Origin: Streblospio benedicti
Lineage: Eukaryota; Annelida; Polychaeta; Spionida; Spionidae
Reading direction: 5' to 3'
Length of the DNA: 64,000 nt
Assembly: GCA_019095985.1 (NCBI GenBank)
Contig: CM032666.1
Coordinates: 9,247,272 to 9,311,271, forward strand
The position numbers and the translations under genes are program-made. The notes under the pieces were generated by a model. The model made no database searches and was not told the origin of the DNA. It worked only from the letters and a program-made list of their open reading frames with translations. Shown here in pieces: positions 52,301-62,170 of this stretch. Each line of letters begins with the position of its first letter. Position 1 is the stretch's first letter.

Positions 52301-53761
52301 TTTTGTAAGTAATCACACATTCAATGGGTGATTTACTGGTAAATGACCATTGAAAATGATGGGGAGTCAAAAGTCTGAGATCACTCTCTAAATTAACAAT
52401 ATGCGGCTTTGTTGGGGACCATTAGGCGGTGTAGACCACACTGCCTTGATTTTCTCCATCTTTTGTGGACTGCAAAGATGGGAGTTTGATGGCTGGTCGA
52501 TAAGGCACTTACTATTCAGGCCTAAATACTAGGTATGCTGATGAAATTGTAACAGGTGACTTAATCTACGGCATCATGGACACCCAATATGAGGTCTAAA
52601 TCAGCAAATTAGCATTTTACAACAGAGCCTTTGGGGGGAAAATTGGAGCAATGAATAGGCTATATGCCTCCAGGTGGTGATCATAAGAAGTTGTCTGGAA
52701 GTTCTCGACAAAATATAAATTTGTTTGTGGTATTGTTTGTCTTGTGATGGCTTTCTTGTGGTTTTAGAAATTTTTTCTGAGTCAGACATAATTGTGATTT
52801 TTAGAGCATGCTTGAGCTTGTTTGGCGAACGGTTTATCTAACTTTGTACAATGTATATTGTTAGTTTAGTTTATGTTAACCATTGAAAGAGATTGAAGAA
52901 AAGAGCTTGCCATATGTTACTTGATGTGGAATTGAGCGAAATATGCTGATGTAATAATTCTAAAGGCTTCAAGTTTTCTTACCACATTTACTTAAATTTG
53001 TTAAAATACTGTGAAAAGAAATTTTGTTGTAAAGATCTTTTTCCCCCAGCTCAAAATCATTCTTAAAACGTCCATGAACCACCTCCACAGGAGAACGTTT
53101 TTCGAGTCTGATTAGAACAAAGTTGGACGATGTTGAATGATGATATGTCTGTTTGCAGCCCGGCGGCGCAGATCGGCCGGCAGCTGGCGATGATCGGGGA
53201 CGACATCAATGACCGCTACGCGCCGCAGTTCAACTCCATGATACGCATGCTGCAGCTGACGCCGGACACCGCATACGAGGCGTTCGCAGGCGTCGCTCGC
53301 AAGTGAGTGCCATTTTTACATAGAGCTCGCTATACTGTTGCAGTATGTAGTGTTGAATAGCCAGGCCAGGTCCCTACCCTTGCCCTGGTATACTTAAAGT
53401 ATCAAGTGAGTGGGGTTTTAAGTGCATCATATTTGAACATCCAAATGCCAATTATAGACTTTTATGTTGTCCACGATCATCTAGTTGAATGTCGTCCTTT
53501 TAGATCATTATGGTATTTCACAACATTTACATATAATTCGCTATTTTAAATTCAAATTTCTATTGCTTTATTTCCAGGTTGTTTCGAGATGGCGGCATCA
53601 ACTGGGGCCGTATCATCACCCTGCTGTGCTTCGGGTACCGCATGGCTGTGACGGTTCTCCAGAGAGGCATTCGAGGTTTCTTCTCAAACATTGTGGGCTT
53701 TGTCGTCCGTTTTATAATTTCGGAGAAGATTGCAAAGTGGATTGCAGAGCAGGGAGGATGG
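46017..53761 (+). CDS. BAK1: BAK-type Bcl-2 family apoptosis effector, partial spliced gene (join 46017..46309, 53159..53302, 53578..53761; 3' end missing)
   Basis: BAK is a mitochondrial outer-membrane protein that, once activated by BH3-only proteins, oligomerises and permeabilises that membrane to release cytochrome c. The three exons sum to 621 nt, 207 in-frame codons. All joins use GT..AG sites with matching phases (2, 2) and a third donor in phase 0. The order is helix 1, BH3 (GRQLAMIGDDINDRY), BH1 (GGINWGRIITLLCFGYR) and BH2 (KIAKWIAEQGGW), the BAK order. From memory of human BAK1, the BH3 and BH1 cores are nearly identical (human GRQLAIIGDDINRRY and SGINWGRVVALLGFGYR). BAX and BOK differ: their BH3 cores read roughly LKRIGDELD and LLRLGDELE. 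The C-terminal membrane anchor that follows GGW in human BAK (about 34 residues) is not in these exons. The exons are more GC-rich than the surrounding introns. Orthology to BAK is nearly certain; the exact start and the last exon are open. Confidence 0.93.
46310..53158 (+). other. BAK intron 1 (about 6.85 kb)
   Basis: The intron opens with GTAGGT and closes with TTTGCAG. It is AT-rich. It contains a 167-codon open frame at 48794-49297 (first ATG at 48830) and several minus-strand open frames between 50086 and 51426; none matches a family I recognise. TACATGTA octamers occur at 47068, 47762 and 52251. No transposon ends and no extra BAK exon were seen. The open 46309/53159 phase match argues against a hidden exon whose length is not a multiple of 3, but a skipped in-phase exon cannot be excluded. 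Confidence 0.85.
53159..53302 (+). CDS. BAK1: BAK BH3 exon
   Basis: The exon lies between acceptor TGTTTGCAG (AG at 53157-53158) and donor AA|GTGAGT at 53302/53303, entering and leaving in phase 2. It encodes about 48 residues: PAAQIGRQLAMIGDDINDRY, then APQFNSMIRMLQLTP, then DTAYEAFAGVARK. The first part contains the BH3 core with the invariant Leu and Gly-Asp (L-A-M-I-G-D), which docks in the groove of Bcl-2 relatives and of a partner BAK during dimerisation. The second part matches human helices 3 and 4 (SEFQTMLQHLQPTAENAYEYF). The GRQLA.IGDDIN.RY pattern is specific to BAK. This is the most GC-rich stretch I see in the window, in contrast to its AT-rich introns. Confidence 0.96.
53303..53577 (+). 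other. BAK intron 2 (275 bp)
   Basis: This is a short intron with GTGAGT at the 5' end and a pyrimidine-rich TTTATTTCCAG at the 3' end. It interrupts the Lys codon just before Leu-Phe of the BH1 exon. Nothing else is seen in it. Confidence 0.92.
53578..53761 (+). CDS. BAK1: BAK BH1-BH2 exon: helices 5 to 7, pore-forming hairpin
   Basis: The exon starts after acceptor TTTATTTCCAG. Its first G completes the AAG codon, and Leu-Phe begins at 53579. It ends at TGG|GTAAGT (53761/53762) in phase 0, after 61 full codons. It carries BH1 (GGINWGRIITLLCFGYR), the amphipathic helix pair (MAVTVLQRGIRGFF, then SNIVGFVVRFII) and BH2 (KIAKWIAEQGGW). Asn-Trp-Gly-Arg and the closing Gly-Gly-Trp are intact, as needed for the Bcl-2 fold. 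There is one residue more than I recall in human BAK just before the GINWGR core (LFRDGGINW against LFESGINW). The phase 0 intron directly after GGW fits my memory of the position used in BAX/BAK genes. An anchor exon should follow. Confidence 0.96.
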
Positions 53762-56700
53762 GTAAGTGATAACAGTGTGATTATGAGCCTTTTAGTTGCA
53801 AGAAAATCAATGAACAGTAAAGCCGTATCAGGGGACACCTCAATTTTTCAATAACTATTAAATGCTTCTGAATTAAAATTCTGGGAAATGTAGAATGTTA
53901 GAATAATTTTTCGTTGAAAAAGTTACATATTAGTCATGCAGGTGTGTTATCATCCAATAAAGTTTTACATGTCACCGAAATCAATATGCATGTTGCATAC
54001 ATGCATGTCAATATTAATTTGCACATGGAATATGTGAGTCACATATCCATGTCAATGCTAAAAATAAGTTAGTGGAAATACATAAATTAGTAATATGTAT
54101 TCTTCCGCTTGTCATACCATGACATTGTCAACAAAGTCTGTGAAGTAGGGATTGTTCCTAAAATAGGTATGATATCACTGGCTAAATACTGGTTTGTCCA
54201 TCTATCGCTGCCATGTCGAAATCCAGGGTTTCGAGATTTATCTGTTACCTGTGACCTTCAAAAGTCCCAATGTATACCGTTTCTTTAAAAAATAGCTTTT
54301 ACACGTGGATGATTTTGAATATATCCCTTTTGTCATTGTCTGATTATATTACTTCAGAACTGCTGATAATTGTGTAAACTGATAATACAATTTCCAACAA
54401 CGCACAAAATGACGGGAGGAGTTTATTTTTTATATAAGGATACTCTTAAAATAAGTAGTTGAAAGATTAACAAGAGAATCGGTTTGTTTAGAGTAAGACC
54501 AGATCAGATGGCGTAGATTTCATCTGCTGATCAAGTAATGATAAACAAACTCCAGATTGCTTGTGTGTGCTGGCGGTAAGAGGACACCGAAAAGATCAGA
54601 GTGCTATACCTTTCCACTTGCGTCTGGTGAAGATAGAATGAAAACAAAACACGTGCATCACAAGGACGATGCATGTTGGTTATATTACGCAATAGATATT
54701 TATCCCACTTTAGACTGTTAGAGAGCTCCATGAAAAAATTAAGCCCTCGATTTGATAAACAGAGACTTGTAATTTTGCCGTCATTAAAAAAAAAGTTTAT
54801 TTAAATGCCCATGATGTTTTTATGTCCAGCTCTTTAGCCTTTAGCAGAATGATTATTTACGGATTAAATCAATTTAGAACTGTGTCAGTCATGGTTCTCT
54901 TTTGTTTATCTTGCTTGTTATGCTTCCCTGGATCCTCCAAAGAGTTCAAAAAAGTTTTTCTTTTTTATATTCTTTGCACGTGGAACTTTTCAAAGGCAAA
55001 TGAGGCAATATAGGTAGCAGCTGGTCTATTGTCTGTTAATGTTAAATAGTGTTAAAAATATAAATGAGGAACTTGATATTTTAAATTGTTTTGATAATAG
55101 AATTACTAAAATAGTTGTTATTTCTTGAAGAGTTGAAGATTGTAAAGTTCCATCTTCATAGCTTGTTTATAAGATTCAATAAATGGCCCCTGGAAAATGT
55201 GAAAAGTTGAACTATGAATATGTTTTAGATGTTCGTTTTTTTAGAGCACTTTATCTTTGATATAACTGCTACTTAGATCAAAGGAAAACAATGGCTGCAT
55301 CGTTCTTTGAGTTTCATAAAAAATAATCAAGTTTGTGGAGCTTAAGATTGAAATCAGATAATGGATTTTGATATACATGTATAATTTTGGTGAATGACCG
55401 CTCAGTCATAGCCTTTATCCGATTGGTCTTCCATGATATTTTACATATCGTACACAGTAGTACCTAGTATTTGTTGTAGGCAACCTTCGGAGATGTTGGC
55501 AATGAATCTGAATTATGACACAGAATCTTTTGGCTAATGGCGCAATAATGATTAATAGGTCATGATGTATTCTCTTTGCTATCAAGATGCGGCGTATTCT
55601 TTTACCAAAGACCCTTTAATGCTGAACCATCAAACCTTTTATAATTGTTCGTTAAACACCTACTGGTATTTAGAGGAGGGATTTGTTATCACTTCATCAG
55701 ACGTCTTGAGACGTCCTGCTGTCTCACCTTTCCTCATTCCAGTATTCCAGCAATGCAACCTTGGTAACATAATTACATGGCTGATTAGCCCTTGTTGTTT
55801 GATAATCTCAAAAATCAAGTTGCTAATCTCAAAACGTGCCCAGGTCAAAGGGAAGCTACAAGAGAATCTGACACGAGATGACAGAATGGTCAGCTTATTT
55901 TTGGCAAGTGTCCATCAAAGACGATCACATTACATCATCATTAGTTGTGCTTATCACATCTTATCAACAGGTCAATGCTATCGGTGTCTCATCGTGATTT
56001 CAGCAATGTTTCTTTGGTTGGACTGGGCGGAGCTGTTTGCTCGCTCAATTAGAGGTGGTGTTTCGTCAGCAGATAATTTGAGTTGTTCTGTTTGCAATGT
56101 CAGGCTATCATACTCAAACACAATCATGATGATAAAATCTTTATATAGAATTTAATTACGTTTCTTCATCCGTTTTGTATAGAACAATATTTAGGACAGT
56201 ATATTTGATGACAAATAAATTGTTTGATGAATTTTTTAACCTTTCAAATTGATGATCTCTTTGTAAATAAACTCAGTAAATGTTAAAAAAGTCTTTAAAT
56301 AAGTATGGTGATTTATTTCGAATTTAACTCTTGTTTACTTTCCAGTCAACAAATAGATACAAAGGATATATACGTCTGCCAAAAAAAGTCAGTTAAAAAA
56401 ATTGACACTGACCCATAACAAATCTGGCAACACCTAAAAAAAGAAGCAGAACCAAACCAAAACAATAGTTCACCGCAACAAGTAGCCTGTTGAAGTGCTC
56501 ATGTTTCGCTGCTATCACTGTTATCGCCTGTTATCACTCACTTCCGATATAAAAGCAGACGTTGATTAGTGGCACATGCATGGTCTCCAGGGGCCTATGT
56601 TGTGGAGAACCCTGGAAGTGATCAGGCATGTCCTCGGGGCTGCTGATTGGCCTGTTCTTTCTGTCCACATGATTCACATGGATGCATTGTGTTTATCATG

Positions 56701-59640
56701 CTTATCCATTAGTGAGGTGATGCTTTTTCAAAATAAAGTTTAATCGATGTATTGATTTGGAGGTGATATGTATACAGCAAGTTTGATCCTTCAACTTTAC
56801 AGCTACAGTAAACCATTTGACAGCCCATTTGATTCCTTATTATAAGCTTATTTGGTCTACTTCGTGGGGAAAATATAGCTGATGTCCTATGTACAGTGTT
56901 ACAGTGTTGATACAAATTCAATTAATAGAGGTAAAGTGAAGATTTCAAAGTATGAGGGAAAGGAAAACTGATTTAATGGATTTCAATAGAAGTACAGTAG
57001 CTGTGTTTTTTGTCATTATTTTATCTTCAACGTCAGTCTTCTTTCATAGTGTCTCTCGGCAGGTAATTCCCCAGAGAAGTGCTAATCCATGCCAAATTGG
57101 AAAGTGTCTTGTGTTTCTAGTAAAGCCTAATGATATCCATCCAGAGTTGATGATAACGATAATATGATAAACCCAATAAGGTGCTGATGCAATGTGCGGC
57201 AATTGTTGTCATCAGATGTTGTGGTGCCAGAAACGAGTTGACCTGTCAGTCATCTGAGTCAACGTGAGTGATAAACTACATATCCACGGCTTTGTCTTCC
57301 ATTTGTCAAGTAGATTGAAAAACATGAGATGCGTAGTTACTGGCGTGGTAGCGTGTTGACTGTTGACTTTGTTTTGGGACAAGGTTATGTTTATTAGTCA
57401 ACTTATTTTTAAGAGTGGTGACACACTTATGCACTTAACTAGGTTATCATATAATTATGTGTTGCAGGATAAGCTTAATAATATTGCAAGTGATTGATGT
57501 ATGTTTATATTGTTTCTGTGTGTTGGAGAAGATTAGGATGAATGTAGATGTAAACATGAAGTTGAAACTTCATTGAAAATAACCAAAGATGTGTAACACT
57601 TCCATATACCAGCTTTCAATCTTTTAAAGATTAGCACAGATGTGTAAGACAATACCAGTTCCACATGAAACAGATGTAACATTGCAATAGAAGATATGAT
57701 TGATAGTTGCTAACAGATGAATTATCTTTGTAATGTATGTTCAAACCACACAGCATTTACTAATCGTTCACAGCTGGGCCCTAATCACCTGTCTCAAGGC
57801 TGTGTAACGTTCCCAAAGAGCTAATTTTACATCTCACCTCATCAAGTGAAAAAAAAGCTCACACCAAGCCATTGTGAGCCTATCAAAGTAAAGTGCCAGT
57901 TTCGAAGTTGCAAGAAAGCAATTATTTGAGTATTGAACCATGAGTGAAGTAGTTTTTTATACAAATTATTAGGACAACTTATGTAGGTGCATCTATAAAG
58001 CATTGTGCTCAAGAGGTTTCAGGTTGAATGTAAAGAGTAGGTTTTTCTGTGTGCAGGCATTGCCATTGACATCTAAATATTGCTAATATTTGATATAATC
58101 TATTTTTGATAGTTTGTGTTTGTGTGCATGGTTCCTCTGAGAGGAATGGCTTTCAAGAAGGAGTAACTTGAGGCTATTTATTATCCCTCACTTCCATGTT
58201 TTCTGTCTGAAATAGTAGATTATAACCATGTGCAACAGATTTGAGATCTCTTTTTTTGCCTGTGGACATGAATGTATGTGACGGTGCTCAATGATCATGA
58301 TCTGCCACAAAGATATTGCACATGTCTTCCAATTGCATTTTGGCTCATGGATTCACCGTTTGTCAGGTGTATCCTATGGGGCATTTCTCAAGTCAATGGA
58401 AAAGAAATTATACACAGAAGCGATTGACAGTTCTATCTTCACGCGTCAGACGGGAGAATTTTAATGTAAATTGTTGTCTTCTGAAGCTTCGCTAGGAGGA
58501 AGTGATTGATTGCCGTCTGCAAAGAATCATTTACTTAGATGTCATTTAGAAAAGATAAGCATTCCAGTCATAAGTTTCATAATATCAAACAGAAAAAGCA
58601 TTGGATTACTGAAATGCCATTCAGAATGCTACTAATGTTGAAAATTGCATTAGTAATTTTATTTTCCAAAATAAAGTAGAAGAACTCACTGTATGTGAAG
58701 AATCTCTGCCTCTTGAGATTAAACTCAATCATTTCTACTATGTTTAAATGCAAGACAACTGGAATTGAAAAAGAACATATTTTCAAGGTGAACTGTGAAT
58801 AAACCTAAATGAATCCATGAAGTAATAAACATCATTGAGAAGTGGATCCCCATGGTGATACCCCAACAATAATTACACCCAACAGACACCGTGTCTGCAA
58901 GATGTTTGCACAGGCTGAGACACAACGTCCTCACGTCTAGACACAATGTCCCGACACCAGACAATGAGCAGCCGTTCAGAATTAGCCATGACTGCTCTCC
59001 CCTCAGCCATAAAATCACTCAATGAGGACCTAAATCTTTGTAACGTGTGCTCTGGTCATTACTGATTAGTCTGGGGTCATCTTAAAGCTGATAAAAACAT
59101 TGAGTGGCCATTAATTTCATGCAACTGAGTGAGAAGTAACATTACGTCATGTGAATAATTGGTAAGAAGTCCATTTAGAGTCCCAACTTTTGAATGACCC
59201 TTTTCTCCATTATTCATTGGCTTTTTTCTGTCTTGGTTTTAGTTTGTCCCATTTTTAACAAACACAAAAGGTTATGAACTAAGGGTAAGCGATGACTTTT
59301 TTTCTCATGTAAAAATCCAGGGTTCTAAACGCGGCCAAAAGACGATAACCTAACAAGAGAATAATAGAAATTAAACCCATGCCCTGTGGAACTTAATACA
59401 GGAATCACCAATTACTTCCATTGCCTATAGATCACCTGCTATAGTTGTTGCAGCTTAAGTGTTAGATGGATAAGTGTCTGCCGTTGCTGCTTGGGTAACA
59501 AGTGATAGATTGCGTCTGGTGCTTTGAACGAGAGATCTTGCCTGTGGCGACTGTAAGCCGAAGCCTGCTGTCTCGGGCAAAAGTGAATTATACCTGCTTC
59601 CCCGGCTACATGATTTCCAGGGAATGTTGTCTGCTGATTC
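53762..59640 (+). other. BAK intron 3 or 3' flank: no exon recognised
   Basis: The stretch starts with the donor GTAAGT. It is AT-rich unique sequence. The longest open frame in the whole window is here (55562-56155, 197 codons), but its product, rich in Ile, Ser, Leu and Cys, has no recognisable domain and is likely chance. Several acceptor-like sites were checked for a BAK membrane-anchor exon in phase 0; none gave a convincing hydrophobic tail with a basic end. Confidence 0.6.
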
Positions 59641-59644
59641 CTAA

Positions 59645-59806
59645 CACAGTGGAACTTCTTTTGTGTAAACATCTTCTAACATCGGATCCGATATTCTTTA
59701 TAAACAACTACTTTTTTAATCATGATATATAAGGAACAGGTTAAACACAAAGTGTCTGCACACAACAGGTGTCCACGTAGTGTCCACATGGACAGGTTCC
59801 ACTGTA
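59645..59806. mobile_element. Small MITE relic sharing its right end with the element at 8.9-9.5 kb
   Basis: The right end CCACATGGACAGGTTCCACTGTA (59784-59806) is identical over 23 bp to 9450-9472. The left end carries CAGTGGAAC at 59647-59655. The length of about 160 bp and the AGGTGTCCA motif just inside the right end match the copy near 9076. There is no coding content. Confidence 0.6.
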
Positions 59807-60399
59807 TGATGTTCGCCTGCCGTGTCTGTGGCGGCAGGCTTATTGTGCTCCCCAGTCCGTCTCCACAGCATTAATGAAGTGGTGGCGCCAAACCCTAAAG
59901 CTGTCCTCAGACAAAGAACTCATCTCTCACACCCCATGTTTTTTGTTGGGTAGATTTAGTGTTGAAGCTTATTGGCGCAGTGCTCATAAATGGTCTTTAT
60001 TAAAGGAGCATATAGAGGTGGCTTATTGCTGTGTAAATTTTCACCTAATTGTTCTACTGCCTTTTGTGGGCATTCTCCAGAGATAATGGTACAAATATAT
60101 TTGTGCAAGATTTTATTGATGCGTCAAACAATGAAAACATTGTAGGACGAAAATGACCATCATGTTCTTTTTATTGTGTCATTTTTTGAGATGAAGAGAC
60201 GCATAAATTTTATTGTAAAACATCATTACTATAAGTAGCTTCAAGATCAGGTGCTCATAGAACATTCTCTATAACAAGAAGCCAACATGCACTTTGACAT
60301 CATGGATTGAAAAATATGACTATTTAACCATTTAAAAGGAAAAAGAAAAGACAGTCAATAATTAGTTCAGTAGATAATTGTTTTCGGTCTCAATGTCGT
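59807..60399. other. Gene-free stretch
   Basis: Unique sequence with no exon recognised; it lies in BAK intron 3 or its 3' flank. Confidence 0.5.
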
Positions 60400-62170
60400 C
60401 TGCTTTCACCGCTGTCAGCCAGGTGGGAGCGTTTATTACATTCTCCTCTGGCATTTTCACGTGTGCCCGCACGCAATCCCATCACAGTCCCCTCATCACT
60501 TCACAATATCAATTTCTCACCACTTGAAAACCACATCTACCTGCTTGTGCAATTGTTCTTTGGAAAGTTTACATCTCAAGTAACATAAGCGACTGGTCAC
60601 TTCTCCAAAATGGCAGCTGGTCAGTGGGATTATGTCATGCATTTTGTTTCCATGCCACTTGGCAGAGCCACGCTAAGAAATGAAGAAAAGGCGTCTGCTT
60701 CTGTCTTGGGAGATGTAACAAGTTGTCGCAAACTGCAGCGTTTATTGACTACGAATTTGCAGCTTTTTCCATGGGAGCGTAAACAGTGAAAGGTCATTGA
60801 AATAAGCCGGCATGTTTAAATGCCCTCTTGGTGGCGGAAACAATGCGGGGAGGGGTAATTAAGTGGAAATTTGCTCAATAAAGCCAGAAAGTAAGAATGG
60901 GGGCGTCGGCCAGGTGGGTGGTTTAGACTGGACATGCAAACTAATTATCCTTCCTTTCATGGTTTGTTATTCACCCTCCATTAGATAAATTCACTGGCTT
61001 TCAGATCTTTAGCCGCTGAGAAGAGGCTCTGAAGTTTTTTGTGTCCTTGTGAATTGAAACTGTTTGCTTTTGAGAAGCGATGTTTTTGTGATCTTTTACA
61101 AAGTCAATAGGTGGTCAAGAGTTTGCAGAGTTTATTTTGGCCTTAAGGATCTACTACTGCTGTTGCTGGCAGGCAGCTGATGAAATGTGTCAAAAACATG
61201 TATTTGTCTTCTTTTTTAGGGGGGTAAGATTTCTTTTAATTATGGGTAGAAGTCAATGGCATTTATTTTCTTAATTTTTTTTCTTAATTTGGCATCTTGC
61301 GTCAAGATGTGAAAAAGACAGATTAACCCATAAAAAACTAGGTGGTTGGCTGCTGTCAACTGATGATTTTTTAGCCTAAAAACAAGATTTAGTTTCAGCA
61401 ACTTTCATTAGGGATGAAGCTAATTGTGTCAAACCTGACTCCTGGTCACAGAGCGCTATTGTTTCGCTTACGTCAAGGTTGCAATGGTTTAACTTCACCA
61501 GTATAGTTTCTGGCATTTCCCCAGGCTGAACACTGTATTGGGAGCGAAATGAGAATATCATCTGATATCAGACACCAGCCGCCCGCATCAAGTGGTGTGT
61601 CAGCGGAAAATGGTTCCCCCCCAAAGCTTGTAGCAGGAGTGAAGGTTGCGCCCAATATGGTGTGAGAGAAACTGTGAATTAAGATCTGGCTGTTGTGTTG
61701 TGTGACGGACAGACGCGATCACTCATTCGACTGGGCAGGTCACAGAGCGATGAATTCAGTGATGACATTGTAATCGCACACAAGGACCTCAATTTGACAC
61801 ATGATTACAGTGTATCAAATCATTTAATCTGCGGTAGCGATTTGTTGATTTCTAATTTTTGCCCGTGACATTGTCTTAATATGCAGATGTTGTGACCACC
61901 GCTTCTTGCCTGTCAGTTACGTAAAAAATGACAGGTTGAAGGCGAATCACGATCTTGGGTCAAGGTTTATGTAAATATCGGATGAGAAGACTTCATAAAA
62001 GCATGGCGGAGTATTGAAGGGTGAAGTGATTGAACAAAAAGTGGCCTGCGCTCTGTGCTTGTATGTCACCAATTGATTAGTGCCAGATGATTGTCTATTG
62101 TTTTTTCTCTGTGTTTCCCCGTTTTGACAGATGACAGTTATTGAAAAAGTGGGAGGGGCAAAGTGATGTA
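60400..62170. promoter_or_regulatory. Candidate cis-regulatory block downstream of the BAK core exons
   Basis: A long repeat-free block of mixed composition. It includes an adjacent octamer-half and homeodomain core, ATGCAAACTAATTATCC (60934-60950), and a GGTAATTAAG core (60856-60865). No convincing coding frame is present. The regulatory role is inferred from texture and motifs only, and its target gene could lie outside the window. Confidence 0.3.

Noticed and set aside
59243-59353. Open stretch after a strong acceptor (CTTGGTTTTAG), 36 codons
   Set aside because: The product is hydrophilic and cannot be the membrane anchor; no other gene context supports an exon.
61171-61269. Phase 0 stretch after GTTGCTGGCAG (AADEMCQKHVFVFF...) as the last BAK exon
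   Set aside because: Arginines interrupt the hydrophobic part and there is no similarity to known BAK tails.
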